The notes under the pieces are model-generated. The model saw only the letters and a program-made list of their open reading frames with translations. It was not told the origin of the DNA and did not search any database. Made by a program: the position numbers and the translations under genes. This document shows, piece after piece, positions 1 to 5,958 of a DNA stretch of 19,183 nt (within the stretch, counting starts at the first letter, position 1; every line of letters starts with the position of its first letter). Origin of the DNA: Gemmatimonadota bacterium (GTDB taxonomy: Bacteria > Gemmatimonadota > Gemmatimonadetes > Gemmatimonadales > GWC2-71-9); contig JAOUIC010000004.1 of assembly GCA_029884275.1 (NCBI GenBank), positions 1 through 19,183 on the forward strand, written 5' to 3'.

Positions 1-984
1 ACCGACTCGGTGGTGGTCGACGCGCGGGTCATCAACGACGTGATGACGACCGAGGACGGGCGTTTCGGCGTGCTGACCCGGGAGGGGGCGTCGAGCCGGA
101 AGAACGGCATCGTGGTCCTCTCCTTCGAGGACCCCGCCCACCCCAAGGTCATCGCCGAATACACCGAGACGGTGTCCGGCGGCGTGCACTCCACCTACAT
201 CTCCCAGGGGTATGTGTACCTGACCGACGACGCCACCGGCTCGCTCCGGGTCATCGATCTCCGGGATCCGTACCATCCCCGCGAGGTGGCGCGGTGGGAG
301 ACGCCGCGGCTGGCTGCGGGCCGGATGCTGCATGACGTCGACGTCCGCGACGGGCTGGCCTACCTGTCCTACTGGAATGATGGTCTCGTGATCCTCGACG
401 TGGGCAACGGGATGAAGGGCGGGAGTCCGGAGAATCCCCAGCTGGTGTCCCAGCACAAGTACGATCTGGATGCACTGTACCGCGACGTGGAGGCGGTGGG
501 TGGCCCCGGCTTCATCCGCGGGACCCACACCGCCTGGCGCGCAGGAAAGTACGTCTTCGTGGGTGACGAGGTCTTCTCGGCGCGGCCGCGGCCCACCGAA
601 GGGGGAACCGTCCTGGGGTTGGGTCGCGCCTACGGCCGGCTGCACGTCGTTGATGTCTCGGACGTTGCCAGGCCGAAGACGGTTGCCTGGTACGAGCCCC
701 GGGATGGCGGCACCCACAACGTCTGGGTCGCGGGCGACACGCTCTATCTGGGGGATTACCAGGGGGGACTGCGGGTGCTCGACGTGTCGGGCGAGATGCG
801 CGGGGACCTGCTCCGCCAGGGCCGGGAGATCGCCCATGTGGTGACCGGGGACACGCAGGGCGTGCAGCCGAATTTTTCGAATGCCTGGGGCGCGATCTAT
901 CGTGACGGGTACGTGTACGTGCCCGACATGAACTCGGGGCTCTGGATCGTGCAGGTGGACCCGAAGTCGGAGTTGACCCCGTAG
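1..984 (+). CDS. LVIVD-repeat beta-propeller-like protein, 3' part only
   Basis: The reading frame is open from base 1, so the gene enters from the left edge and its start and any signal peptide are not visible. A GTG at 10 lies inside the frame but there is no reason to start there. About 327 residues are present. They contain repeated blade-like units ending in hydrophobic-VxD motifs: LRVIDLRDPYHPREVARW, LVILDVGNG, LHVVDVSDVARPKTVAWY, LRVLDVSGE and LWIVQVD. This is the LVIVD repeat pattern, which is known from extracellular or surface beta-propeller proteins of unknown biochemical role. Histidine and aspartate rich turns (GGVHSTYIS, GGTHNVWVAGDTLYLGDY) recur at equivalent places. It is probably secreted, but that cannot be shown here. 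It ends with TAG at 982. The family is fairly secure. The function is not known. Confidence 0.8.
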   Translation, partial: TDSVVVDARVINDVMTTEDGRFGVLTREGASSRKNGIVVLSFEDPAHPKVIAEYTETVSGGVHSTYISQGYVYLTDDATGSLRVIDLRDPYHPREVARWETPRLAAGRMLHDVDVRDGLAYLSYWNDGLVILDVGNGMKGGSPENPQLVSQHKYDLDALYRDVEAVGGPGFIRGTHTAWRAGKYVFVGDEVFSARPRPTEGGTVLGLGRAYGRLHVVDVSDVARPKTVAWYEPRDGGTHNVWVAGDTLYLGDYQGGLRVLDVSGEMRGDLLRQGREIAHVVTGDTQGVQPNFSNAWGAIYRDGYVYVPDMNSGLWIVQVDPKSELTP

Positions 985-1048
985 CCTGGTGATGTCGCGC
1001 TGGTGCCCCACTCCAAGCCGCAACGCGGCCTCACCGAGGGCGGGGAGG

Positions 1049-1093
1049 GGCGCGGCCCAGGGACCCCCTCCCGGCCCTCAATAGGGCCGCGCC
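1049..1093. repeat. 10-bp inverted repeat, possible terminator
   Basis: GGCGCGGCCC at 1049-1058 is perfectly complementary to GGGCCGCGCC at 1084-1093, with a 25-base loop. It lies 65 bases after the stop of the LVIVD gene. There is no T-run after the stem, so it is not a textbook intrinsic terminator. It may act as an RNA-stabilising or factor-dependent 3' structure. Confidence 0.35.
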
Positions 1094-1137
1094 GACATCC
1101 CGGGGTTGTCGCAGCGCGCCGCCCCGGACCCCCTCCC
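1061..1137. repeat. 12-bp direct repeat GGACCCCCTCCC
   Basis: GGACCCCCTCCC occurs at 1061-1072 and again at 1126-1137, both in the gap between the first two genes and 65 bp apart start to start. Its meaning is unknown. The low-complexity C-rich composition makes a chance or replication-slippage origin possible. Confidence 0.4.
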
Positions 1138-1169
1138 CGCACCGCCTACCCCCGGGCCCCACACGGCCC

Positions 1170-1177
1170 TAGATTTG
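1170..1177 (+). promoter_or_regulatory. possible -10 element TAGATTTG close to a start codon
   Basis: TAGATTTG ends 8 bases before the ATG at 1186. It fits a TAnnTTTG -10-type element that would give a leader of only a few bases. No acceptable -35 hexamer lies 16-18 bp upstream. The similar TAAGTTTG occurs upstream of the HD nuclease gene (4203-4210, minus strand). Confidence 0.3.
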
Positions 1178-1185
1178 CGGCGCCT

Positions 1186-1797
1186 ATGACCGTGCCGCAG
1201 ACCCTCACTGTCCGGACCTTCGCCGACCGAGCCGACGCGCTGGCGCATTTCTTCCAGCGCGCCGGCGAAGCGCCTCGCCTGGTCGCGTTCGACGACGCCC
1301 TCGGATGCCCCATGGAGATCGCGCTCGCCGCCCTGGAATGGACCCGGGCGACGGGGGTCTTGCCGGATGACGACGTCCTCCACGCGGCGCGCCTCACCAG
1401 CGAGACCGCCGCGGCGGTGATCGAGCGCCGGATCGAGGGGCAGCGGCAGTTCATCTACCTCGGCCCCCGACTCGACGCCCCCCCGATGGATGTGTTCGAG
1501 GGGCGCGTGCTGTTCGATGAACCGGGGGTCAAGGCGCTGGAGTTCAGCCAGCGGGCCCATGCCATTGCCCACTTTCTCCGCGCTACTGGCGGGACCGGGG
1601 CGCTGCTGGCCCTGCTGGGCCGCCGCGGACCGGAGGTCCGGCACATGCGCCGCTGGCTCGGGTCCATCCTCGGCGAGCTCGATCGCTCCCGAGCGTTGGT
1701 GGGCGGCTGGTTCGCCGCATCCTCAGCGGGGTGCCTCCTCGGTGCGACCGATGGAGAGCCCGACTACCGCTACATCGAAGTAGGGATCGAATCGTGA
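1186..1797 (+). CDS. unrecognised 203-residue protein
   Basis: I do not recognise this protein. The frame is open further upstream, but ATG at 1186 is preferred. The extension before it is a low-complexity Pro/Arg/Gly translation of intergenic DNA, and a TAGATTTG box lies just upstream. The product is a soluble-looking alpha/beta protein with no signal peptide or membrane segment. Its N-terminal half is acidic and alanine-rich (MTVPQTLTVRTFADRADALAHFF), with GRVLFDEPGVKALEFSQR in the middle and a basic helix RRGPEVRHMRRWLGSIL near residue 150. The stop TGA at 1795-1797 overlaps the GTG start of the next gene (GTGA). The two are therefore probably translated together and may share a role. Codon use looks native. 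Confidence 0.6.
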   Translation: MTVPQTLTVRTFADRADALAHFFQRAGEAPRLVAFDDALGCPMEIALAALEWTRATGVLPDDDVLHAARLTSETAAAVIERRIEGQRQFIYLGPRLDAPPMDVFEGRVLFDEPGVKALEFSQRAHAIAHFLRATGGTGALLALLGRRGPEVRHMRRWLGSILGELDRSRALVGGWFAASSAGCLLGATDGEPDYRYIEVGIES

Positions 1798-2369
1798 AGG
1801 TACCGCAGTTGATCGCGCTCGCGGCCACGCTCGCGGGCGCGGTGCCCGTCAGGGCCCAGATGGTCGTCCAGCCCGAACCCAAGCTGGACTCGACCCAGCA
1901 GGTCATTCACAGCATCCTCTACAGCCTGCGCGACAGCCTCCAGTATGTCGACGCGGCCTCGGCCCGGCTTGCCCGCGACCGCGACATGACCAGCGACGCC
2001 GTGCTTCGCTCCCGCGCGCTCACGATGGCGGAACGGTGCGAGAGCGTGGTCCGGGTCACGGCCGAGGTCAAGGAAGTGGTGATCCGCTCGGCCCGTCCCG
2101 ATCCCGATCCCAAAGGTGACCGGCCATTCTACCTTGGCGCGGTGGACACGCTGCGCCGCCGGATGCAGGACTGCGCGGCGGAGTTTACCCGCCTGGCGAA
2201 ACCGGAGTCGGCTCAGGAACTGCGCGATTACGGGATCGGCAAAGGCCAGCGGGTCCAGGATGCCATCCGCACCTACCATCCCCAGATCACCCGCTATTTC
2301 CACTCCGCCACCGGGCGTCGCTATCAGCCGTACCTGCGCGGGGCTGGCGCAACGCCGACCGGGAATTGA
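1794..2369 (+). CDS. unrecognised secreted or periplasmic 191-residue protein
   Basis: The start is placed at GTG 1794 because it overlaps the preceding stop in a GTGA junction and because the protein then begins with a clear signal peptide: K2, a hydrophobic core (LIALAATLAGAVPV) and a RAQ cleavage region near residue 22. The mature part is helical and charged (DSLQYVDAASARLARDRDM). It has two cysteines (AERCESVV and MQDCAAEF) that could form a disulfide, and ends in a Tyr/Arg-rich tail. No known domain is recognised. Co-translation with the gene before it is the only functional clue. A cytoplasmic reading from a further upstream start is possible but would bury the signal peptide. Confidence 0.65.
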   Translation: MKVPQLIALAATLAGAVPVRAQMVVQPEPKLDSTQQVIHSILYSLRDSLQYVDAASARLARDRDMTSDAVLRSRALTMAERCESVVRVTAEVKEVVIRSARPDPDPKGDRPFYLGAVDTLRRRMQDCAAEFTRLAKPESAQELRDYGIGKGQRVQDAIRTYHPQITRYFHSATGRRYQPYLRGAGATPTGN

Positions 2370-2389
2370 GTTACAACTCGGTGGTGTGG

Positions 2390-2462
2390 TGTGGATACAC
2401 ATCTCCACATCCTGTGGAGAGGCGTCCTACCCTCTGAAAACACTGGTAGTTAGTTGTCCACA
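2390..2462. promoter_or_regulatory. cluster of four DnaA-box-like sites
   Basis: Four 9-mers end in the TCCACA core. They are GTATCCACA (minus, 2390-2398), ATCTCCACA (plus, 2401-2409), CTCTCCACA (minus, 2413-2421) and TTGTCCACA (plus, 2454-2462). Against the consensus TTWTNCACA the first and last have one mismatch and the middle two have two. TTGTCCACA is the form favoured in some high-GC bacteria. The sites lie within 73 bp in the lower-GC start of a long gene-free gap. DnaA binding at an origin, a titration site or a regulatory site is inferred, not shown. Confidence 0.4.
2402..2420. repeat. 8-bp perfect inverted repeat with 3-base spacer
   Basis: TCTCCACA at 2402-2409 and TGTGGAGA at 2413-2420 form a perfect dyad around TCC. 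The arms are also two opposed TCCACA boxes, so it may be a protein-binding palindrome. There is no T-run after it, which argues against a terminator. Confidence 0.6.
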
Positions 2463-2505
2463 TCGATCAACTACCCAACGGCGTAACCCGAAGAAACACA
2501 GGCGC

Positions 2506-2533
2506 TTGCGGCATTCTTCAGCGACTCTATCTT
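2506..2533 (+). promoter_or_regulatory. weak candidate promoter inside the gene-free gap
   Basis: TTGCGG (2506-2511) and TATCTT (2528-2533) are 16 bp apart. They could start a transcript near 2540 that would run to the terminator hairpin at 2918-2955. Only the TTG of the -35 and four of six -10 bases match consensus. Confidence 0.25.
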
Positions 2534-2539
2534 GGAGTC

Positions 2540-2955
2540 AACCGTTGTGGGCACACGTGGCAGAACCCCTTGTTCTGCAGGCGGGCCGCAGCGAGTTCAG
2601 GCGGGAATTCGGGGGAGACTGCCGATGTCGGCAAGGGCACAGGCAGCCAATGAACCCGGTGATCGCCCCGGCCTGAACAGGTGAAGCCAGTCGCGTGCTT
2701 CACTCGCCCCGATCTGGCGCCTCGGGACGCCGTGCGGGAGGTCGGTCCGCGACCCGACATGACCCGCAGCGCTGACGTTGATGAACCAGGTGGGATGGCC
2801 ATCCGGCCTGGGGATCATCGCTTGTGGCCCGCCGCATCCCACCAAGTGCGTACCAGCGCTCGGCGATGCGCGGAGGAGAACGGCGGCGCCAAGCCCCGCC
2901 CGCAATCGATCAGCGTGAGAGACGGCCGCCGAGCCCCGAGTTCGGCGGCCGTTTC
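2540..2955 (+). ncRNA. possible structured non-coding RNA of about 415 nt
   Basis: This is a hypothesis from three facts. There is a promoter-like pair at 2506-2533, dense self-complementarity between 2560 and 2843, and a strong plus-strand terminator hairpin ending at 2955 with no protein gene in the 550 bases before it. I compared it by eye with RNase P RNA, tmRNA, 4.5S RNA, 6S RNA and common riboswitch cores and did not find their conserved sequences. It may be an unfamiliar RNA or merely a long 3' untranslated region of the gene ending at 2369. Confidence 0.22.
2918..2955 (+). terminator. GC-rich intrinsic-type terminator hairpin
   Basis: ACGGCCGCCGA (2922-2932) and TCGGCGGCCGT (2942-2952) pair perfectly across a 9-base loop. 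The stem extends outward by a G-T wobble, A-T and G-C, and the 3' arm runs into TTTCG. It lies 20 bases before the -35 box of the next gene. It closely resembles the hairpin at 14379-14408. Confidence 0.55.
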
Positions 2956-2974
2956 GCGCTTGCGGCGCGGCCAA

Positions 2975-3003
2975 TTGACGACGCCTCTCGCCCCCGGTAG
3001 GCT
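2975..3003 (+). promoter_or_regulatory. promoter for the 3010 small gene, leaderless geometry
   Basis: TTGACG (2975-2980) and TAGGCT (2998-3003) are separated by exactly 17 bp. Initiation about seven bases after the -10 falls at 3010, which is the A of the ATG. The mRNA should therefore have no leader. Confidence 0.6.
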
Positions 3004-3009
3004 CCATCC

Positions 3010-3207
3010 ATGATGCAGCCCCCGGCCCTCGCCTCGACCCTGCTCGCCACCCTCGATCCCGCGGTGTCCGGCGCCTCCTTCTGCGTCCCTGGCTTCTGCC
3101 CGTCCGCCGTGACTTCCGGACCACCGTCGGGGCTGATGTTCCTGGCCGTGGGCCTGGTCGCGGCCGGCATGCACGGGCTCCTCCGCCGTCGGTCCCAGCG
3201 GCGTTAG
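3010..3207 (+). CDS. small 65-residue protein with C-terminal membrane segment and basic tail
   Basis: The ORF begins with two adjacent ATG codons at 3010 and 3013. The first sits exactly where the promoter at 2975-3003 predicts the transcript to start, which is the main reason to believe the gene. The protein has an apolar N-terminal part (MMQPPALASTLLATLD), two cysteines (CVPGFC) and a Pro/Ser/Gly linker. A single hydrophobic segment at about residues 42-54 (LMFLAVGLVAAGM) is followed by LLRRRSQRR. A hydrophobic helix and arginine tail at the extreme C terminus is the architecture of PEP-CTERM/MYXO-CTERM-type sorting tails, but no PEP-like motif is present and it may simply be a small membrane protein. 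It is convergent with the next gene and overlaps its stop by 4 bp. No family is recognised. Confidence 0.45.
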   Translation: MMQPPALASTLLATLDPAVSGASFCVPGFCPSAVTSGPPSGLMFLAVGLVAAGMHGLLRRRSQRR

Positions 3208-4181
3208 CCGCGTCCCCAGTCGGACCCGCTCCGCCAGGCCCGCCGCCGGTCGATCTGCCAGATCGGGCGGCTGCTCACCACGCCACCCTCCGGGAAGTTC
3301 TCCGGGTCACGGAGCGCGTCGTCCATGCTGGCGGCCTTGGCGCTGGCGTTGTCGGCGTAGTGGAGAATCTCCGCCTCCAGCGTCATCGGCGTGACCGGGG
3401 CTCCGAACTCCAGCTTGCCGTGGTGGGAGAGAATCAGGTGGTGCAGCTCGAGCAGTTCATCCTGCGTGCAGGGCGGCTGGGGGGCCTGGTGGAACCGCCG
3501 GTCGAGCATCATGGCGCCGAGCACCACATGGCCGGCGACGGATCCCGCGACGGTCACCTCGAACGCCCCCTCCCAGCGGTAACTCTCCAGCTTGCCGACG
3601 TCGTGGAGCAGCACGCCGGCGAGCACGAGGTCCGGGTCGGCGTGGGGGAACAGCTTGGCCGTGGCGAGCGCGATATGGGCCACCTCGCAGGTGTGCTTCA
3701 GCAGGCCTCCGAGTGCGGCATGGTGGCCGGCGGTACTCGCCGGGCATTCACTGTAGCGGGCACGGAATGCCGGGTCGTCGTAGAACAGGCCCAGTGTGGC
3801 GGCAAGTCGCGGCCCCCTGATGCCGGCCCGCCAGCGGTCCACGGCCGTCCAGTAGCGGTCCACGTCGCCGACTGACGGCATGAGCTCGCGCCAGTTCACT
3901 TCGTCGCGCGGGAGGACCCGGATCGAGTCCACGGCGAGCTGGCGGCGGTCCCGGTAGCTCGCCACCGTACCGATGACCTGGACCACGCGCCCCTTGCCGA
4001 CCCCCGCGATCCGTGGCGCATCGGAGGCCCAGAAGGGCGCGGTCTGGATGCGGCCGGTCGCGTTGCCCAGCGTGAGGATGGTGTGCGGGTTGTCCCCGCC
4101 CCTGGCTTCCACGTCCATGATCAGGAAGGGATCCTGGACCCGCGCGCCCAGCGGGAGATCGGGCAGAACGGGATGGCTCAT
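3204..4181 (-). CDS. YhaM-like OB-fold/HD-domain 3'-5' exoribonuclease family protein
   Basis: The product has 325 residues. An N-terminal OB-fold-like domain covers about residues 10-92 (ILTLGNATGRIQTAPFWAS; VVQVIGTVASYRDRRQLAVDSI). An HD domain follows, with H163 (LLKHTCEVA), the H193-D194 pair (GVLLHDVGKLESY), H218, H253-H254 (LSHHGKLEFG) and D277 (HYADNAS). This OB plus HD order and length match the YhaM/CBF1 family, whose Bacillus member degrades RNA 3'-5' and acts on DNA in a metal-dependent way. The role here should be RNA turnover in the cytoplasm. ATG 4181 is chosen over an in-frame TTG at 4205 because GGAGG lies 8 bases before the ATG and because the TTG falls inside the -10 region of its promoter. 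It is transcribed alone, towards the small ORF. Confidence 0.85.
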   Translation of the reverse strand: MSHPVLPDLPLGARVQDPFLIMDVEARGGDNPHTILTLGNATGRIQTAPFWASDAPRIAGVGKGRVVQVIGTVASYRDRRQLAVDSIRVLPRDEVNWRELMPSVGDVDRYWTAVDRWRAGIRGPRLAATLGLFYDDPAFRARYSECPASTAGHHAALGGLLKHTCEVAHIALATAKLFPHADPDLVLAGVLLHDVGKLESYRWEGAFEVTVAGSVAGHVVLGAMMLDRRFHQAPQPPCTQDELLELHHLILSHHGKLEFGAPVTPMTLEAEILHYADNASAKAASMDDALRDPENFPEGGVVSSRPIWQIDRRRAWRSGSDWGRG

Positions 4182-4204
4182 ACATTGGCCTCCATTTCCA
4201 CTCA

Positions 4205-4233
4205 AACTTAGGGCCGGGGGCCGACAGTGTCAG
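4205..4233 (-). promoter_or_regulatory. promoter of the YhaM-like gene
   Basis: On the minus strand, CTGACA (4233-4228) and TAAGTT (4210-4205) are exactly 17 bp apart. Predicted initiation near 4198 leaves a leader of about 17 bases that carries GGAGG before the ATG at 4181. Confidence 0.6.
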
Positions 4234-4322
4234 GGCGGGCGGGGAGAACGTCCCCCCTGTGAGGCCGGGCGCGGTGCCCTGACCCCCCCGGCGACCGGGG
4301 ACTCGCCGCAGCACGAGGTGTA

Positions 4323-4345
4323 CTGGCCGCCACGCCGGCGGCCAG
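4323..4345 (+). repeat. 9-bp perfect hairpin just before a ribosome binding site
   Basis: CTGGCCGCC (4323-4331) pairs with GGCGGCCAG (4337-4345) around a 5-base loop. It ends five bases before the AGGAGG of the next gene. It could be an operator dyad or an mRNA structure tuning translation of the Fis-type regulator. No promoter was found in 4234-4322. Confidence 0.45.
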
Positions 4346-4362
4346 GCCGCAGGAGGGAAACC

Positions 4363-4749
4363 ATGAAAGCCTCGCATGTCCTGATCCTCGATCCCGATGG
4401 GGAACGCCGGGAGGAGCTGGTCTCGACGTTCCGCAACGGCGGTCACCTGCCGGTGCCCTACAGTGATCCCGCCGATGCAGCGCGGGCGCTCGCCGTCCCG
4501 GGACTCGAGTTGGCGGTGCTGGCGCTCGACATCCCCGGACTGGACCAGACGCTGCTGCGGCAGGCCGTCGCTCCCGCCGAGCCGGCGTTGCCCGAGCCGC
4601 TGCACGATGTCGAGCGCCGGCATATCGCGCGGGTGCTGGCCTACACGCATGGCAACAAGCGCCGTGCGGCCCACCTGCTTGGTATCGCCCGCTCCACCCT
4701 GCTGGCGAAGGTTCGCAAGTACGGGCTGGGCAACGGGTCCGGCGACTAG
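4363..4749 (+). CDS. truncated-receiver/Fis-type HTH regulator
   Basis: ATG 4363 is supported by AGGAGG at 4351-4356, six bases upstream. The 128-residue product has two parts. Residues 4-60 resemble the first half of a response-regulator receiver: beta-1 HVLILDPDGERREEL, a second strand, and beta-3 LAVLALDIPGLD with D56 where the phosphoacceptor would sit. The beta-4 to alpha-5 half, with its conserved Thr/Ser and Lys, is absent. Residues 80-121 form a Fis-family helix-turn-helix (VERRHIARVLAYTHGNKRRAAHLLGIARSTLLAKVRKYGL), as in NtrC-type and RegA-type regulators. The protein should bind DNA as a dimer, but a phosphorylation switch is doubtful. It is convergent with the pseudopilin gene (7-bp gap) and has no adjacent histidine kinase. 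Confidence 0.75.
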   Translation: MKASHVLILDPDGERREELVSTFRNGGHLPVPYSDPADAARALAVPGLELAVLALDIPGLDQTLLRQAVAPAEPALPEPLHDVERRHIARVLAYTHGNKRRAAHLLGIARSTLLAKVRKYGLGNGSGD

Positions 4750-4756
4750 CCCCGAT

Positions 4757-5188
4757 TCAGAACACGCGTACCCGGCCGTAGCGCGAGACCACCACCTGCC
4801 GCCGTGCGCCGCCCCGGCTCGCCAGGTAGGTGCCGTTGGCGGCGCCGAGCGGAATTCCGTTGGGACCGAAGACCACCCGCCGCGGGAGTCCGGTCAGCGA
4901 GACCCGATGACTTGCCGGGCCGATCCCCCTCCATCGGACTACCGTGTCCGCGGGCGATTCCACCGCCTGGACCACGACCGAGTCGGCCCAGAGGGACAGC
5001 ACGATCACCCGGCTCTCGGAGGCGGCGATCATCCGCGCTCGGGCATGGGCCGAGACCAGGACCGCCGCGGCGCCATCGGTGGAGAGCCGGTCGCGCAGGG
5101 CGGCGCCGGCCGGCAACGCCATGGCCAGCAGAAGACCGCAGATCACCAGGACGATGGCGAGTTCGAGCAGTGTGGTTCCGCGCCGCAT
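4757..5188 (-). CDS. type IV pilin-like pseudopilin (GspH/FimT type)
   Basis: The start at ATG 5188 gives a classic class III leader: MRRG followed by TTLLELAIVLVICGLLL. Cleavage by prepilin peptidase after G4 would leave Thr1 with Glu at mature position 5, heading a hydrophobic helix up to about residue 26. An in-frame upstream start would add 15 residues that spoil the short leader, so it is rejected. The 143-residue length and beta-rich C-terminal domain (VIVLSLWADSVVVQAVES; LPRRVVFGPNGIPLG; GARRQVVVSRYGRVRVF) fit the GspH/FimT minor pseudopilins. Such proteins assemble into periplasmic type II secretion or type IV pilus tips. No other pilus or secretion gene is nearby, so it must work with machinery encoded elsewhere. 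The promoter is unclear. Confidence 0.8.
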   Translation of the reverse strand: MRRGTTLLELAIVLVICGLLLAMALPAGAALRDRLSTDGAAAVLVSAHARARMIAASESRVIVLSLWADSVVVQAVESPADTVVRWRGIGPASHRVSLTGLPRRVVFGPNGIPLGAANGTYLASRGGARRQVVVSRYGRVRVF

Positions 5189-5268
5189 GTGCGACGATAG
5201 GAAGCCGCCGCGGCCCGCACAGTACCTTCGCAACGCGAACCGGCGCCGATTGTCGCGGCGGGCCGGGC

Positions 5269-5297
5269 TTGCCGTCCTCCCGTCGGGGCGTCATACT
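5269..5297 (+). promoter_or_regulatory. promoter of the MerR/acyltransferase unit
   Basis: TTGCCG (5269-5274) and CATACT (5292-5297) are 17 bp apart, each matching four of six consensus bases. Initiation near 5304 would leave a leader of about 19 bases before GTG 5323. The 17-bp spacer is not the 19-20 bp spacer typical of promoters activated by MerR proteins. Confidence 0.45.
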
Positions 5298-5322
5298 AGC
5301 GGCGGACCACCGCCTCTTGCCC

Positions 5323-5949
5323 GTGACTATCGCCCTGACGACCAGCGCCGATCCGCTCGCCACATTGCGCCAGTACGCCTCGCTCGCCCCATGGAGCCTG
5401 CGCGACCTGTCGGCGCTGGCGGGAGCCATTCTCGAGGCGTCCTCGGTCTTTCCGGTCAACGCCGCCGCCAGCGCCCGCCCCAGCGAGCGAACCATCCGGT
5501 TCTATGTCACCCGCAAGCTGGTCAGCCCACCGGAAGGACGCGGGACGGCCGCGACCTACGGATACCGTCACCTGCTTCAGGTCCTCGCCATCAAGCTGCA
5601 GCAGATGGAAGGCGTCACGCTCGAGGCGCTCGCGAGCGACCTCAGCCCGCTGACCGGCGACGTCGTCGAACGCAGGGTGGCAGGGTCGCTCGGCAGCCGC
5701 CTGCCGCCGCCGGAGCAGCTGCCTCTGGCTCAACCGGCCGGCGCCCCGCGCGGCAAGGTGGGGCGCGCGATGCAGGCGTGGGGATCGGGCCCGGGGGCGT
5801 CACGCCGCGGTCGCGGGCAGATGGTGCGGCGGGTGGCGCTCGGCCCGGGGGCCGAGCTGATGCTTGACGAGCACCATCCGTTGTTCGACGCGCTCGACGA
5901 CGAGGCCATCGTGGAGGCGTTGAAGCAGGCCCTCGAGGCGGCCGAGTAG
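5323..5949 (+). CDS. MerR-family transcriptional regulator
   Basis: The 208-residue reading from GTG 5323 is preferred because a promoter ends at 5297; an in-frame TTG at 5317 is the alternative. A winged-helix MerR DNA-binding region lies at about residues 26-105. The first helix WSLRDLSALAGAI is followed by a loop of about 15 residues (SSVFPVNAAASARPS) that ordinary MerR proteins lack. Then comes the recognisable ERTIRFYVTRKLVSPP, a wing with YGYRHLLQVLAIKLQQMEG, and VTLEALASDL. The C-terminal part is Gly/Arg-rich linker and an acidic helix DEHHPLFDALDDEAIVEALKQALEAAE, with no cysteine cluster, so metal sensing is unlikely. Nine bases separate it from the acyltransferase gene, which suggests it regulates or is co-regulated with membrane lipid synthesis. 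Confidence 0.75.
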   Translation: MTIALTTSADPLATLRQYASLAPWSLRDLSALAGAILEASSVFPVNAAASARPSERTIRFYVTRKLVSPPEGRGTAATYGYRHLLQVLAIKLQQMEGVTLEALASDLSPLTGDVVERRVAGSLGSRLPPPEQLPLAQPAGAPRGKVGRAMQAWGSGPGASRRGRGQMVRRVALGPGAELMLDEHHPLFDALDDEAIVEALKQALEAAE

Positions 5950-5958
5950 GCCGCCCGC

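Larger units (their letters stand above)
2370..3009. other. 640-bp intergenic region without a convincing protein gene
   Basis: No open frame here has a plausible protein sequence. Bases 2431-2540 are 55 of 110 G+C (50%), visibly lower than the surrounding genes. The region holds four DnaA-box-like sites (2390-2462) and perfect short hairpins. These are TAGTTG/CAACTA at 2451-2473, GACTC/GAGTC at 2523-2539, GCAGAAC/GTTCTGC at 2560-2578 and GTGAAGC/GCTTCAC at 2681-2703. A 12-bp palindrome GGATGGCCATCC sits at 2793-2804, and the 9-bp complement GGTGGGATG/CATCCCACC spans 2789-2843. A strong terminator hairpin lies at 2918-2955. The amount of self-complementarity suggests a structured RNA, a protein-binding region, or both. 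Confidence 0.6.

Noticed and set aside
1061..1137. CRISPR-like repeat
   Set aside because: There are only two copies of a 12-base C-rich string, with no regular array and no cas genes.
2370..2960. Match to tmRNA, RNase P RNA, 4.5S RNA, 6S RNA or a tRNA
   Set aside because: None of the conserved cores was found by eye, including the GAGGAAAGUC core of RNase P, a T-loop GGTTCRA with acceptor stem, or the SRP tetraloop domain.
2681..3013. 110-codon open frame in the gene-free gap
   Set aside because: It starts at a GTG inside a hairpin arm, reads through the terminator and the next promoter, and its product is a low-information Arg/Pro-rich sequence.
2597..3174. Minus-strand frames across the terminator and small ORF region
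   Set aside because: They cross the hairpin at 2918-2955 and the leaderless promoter, and their translations are Arg/Gly-rich without any domain.
4205..4205. TTG start for the YhaM-like gene, giving 333 residues
   Set aside because: It lies within the predicted -10 box. ATG 4181 has a strong GGAGG and matches the family start.
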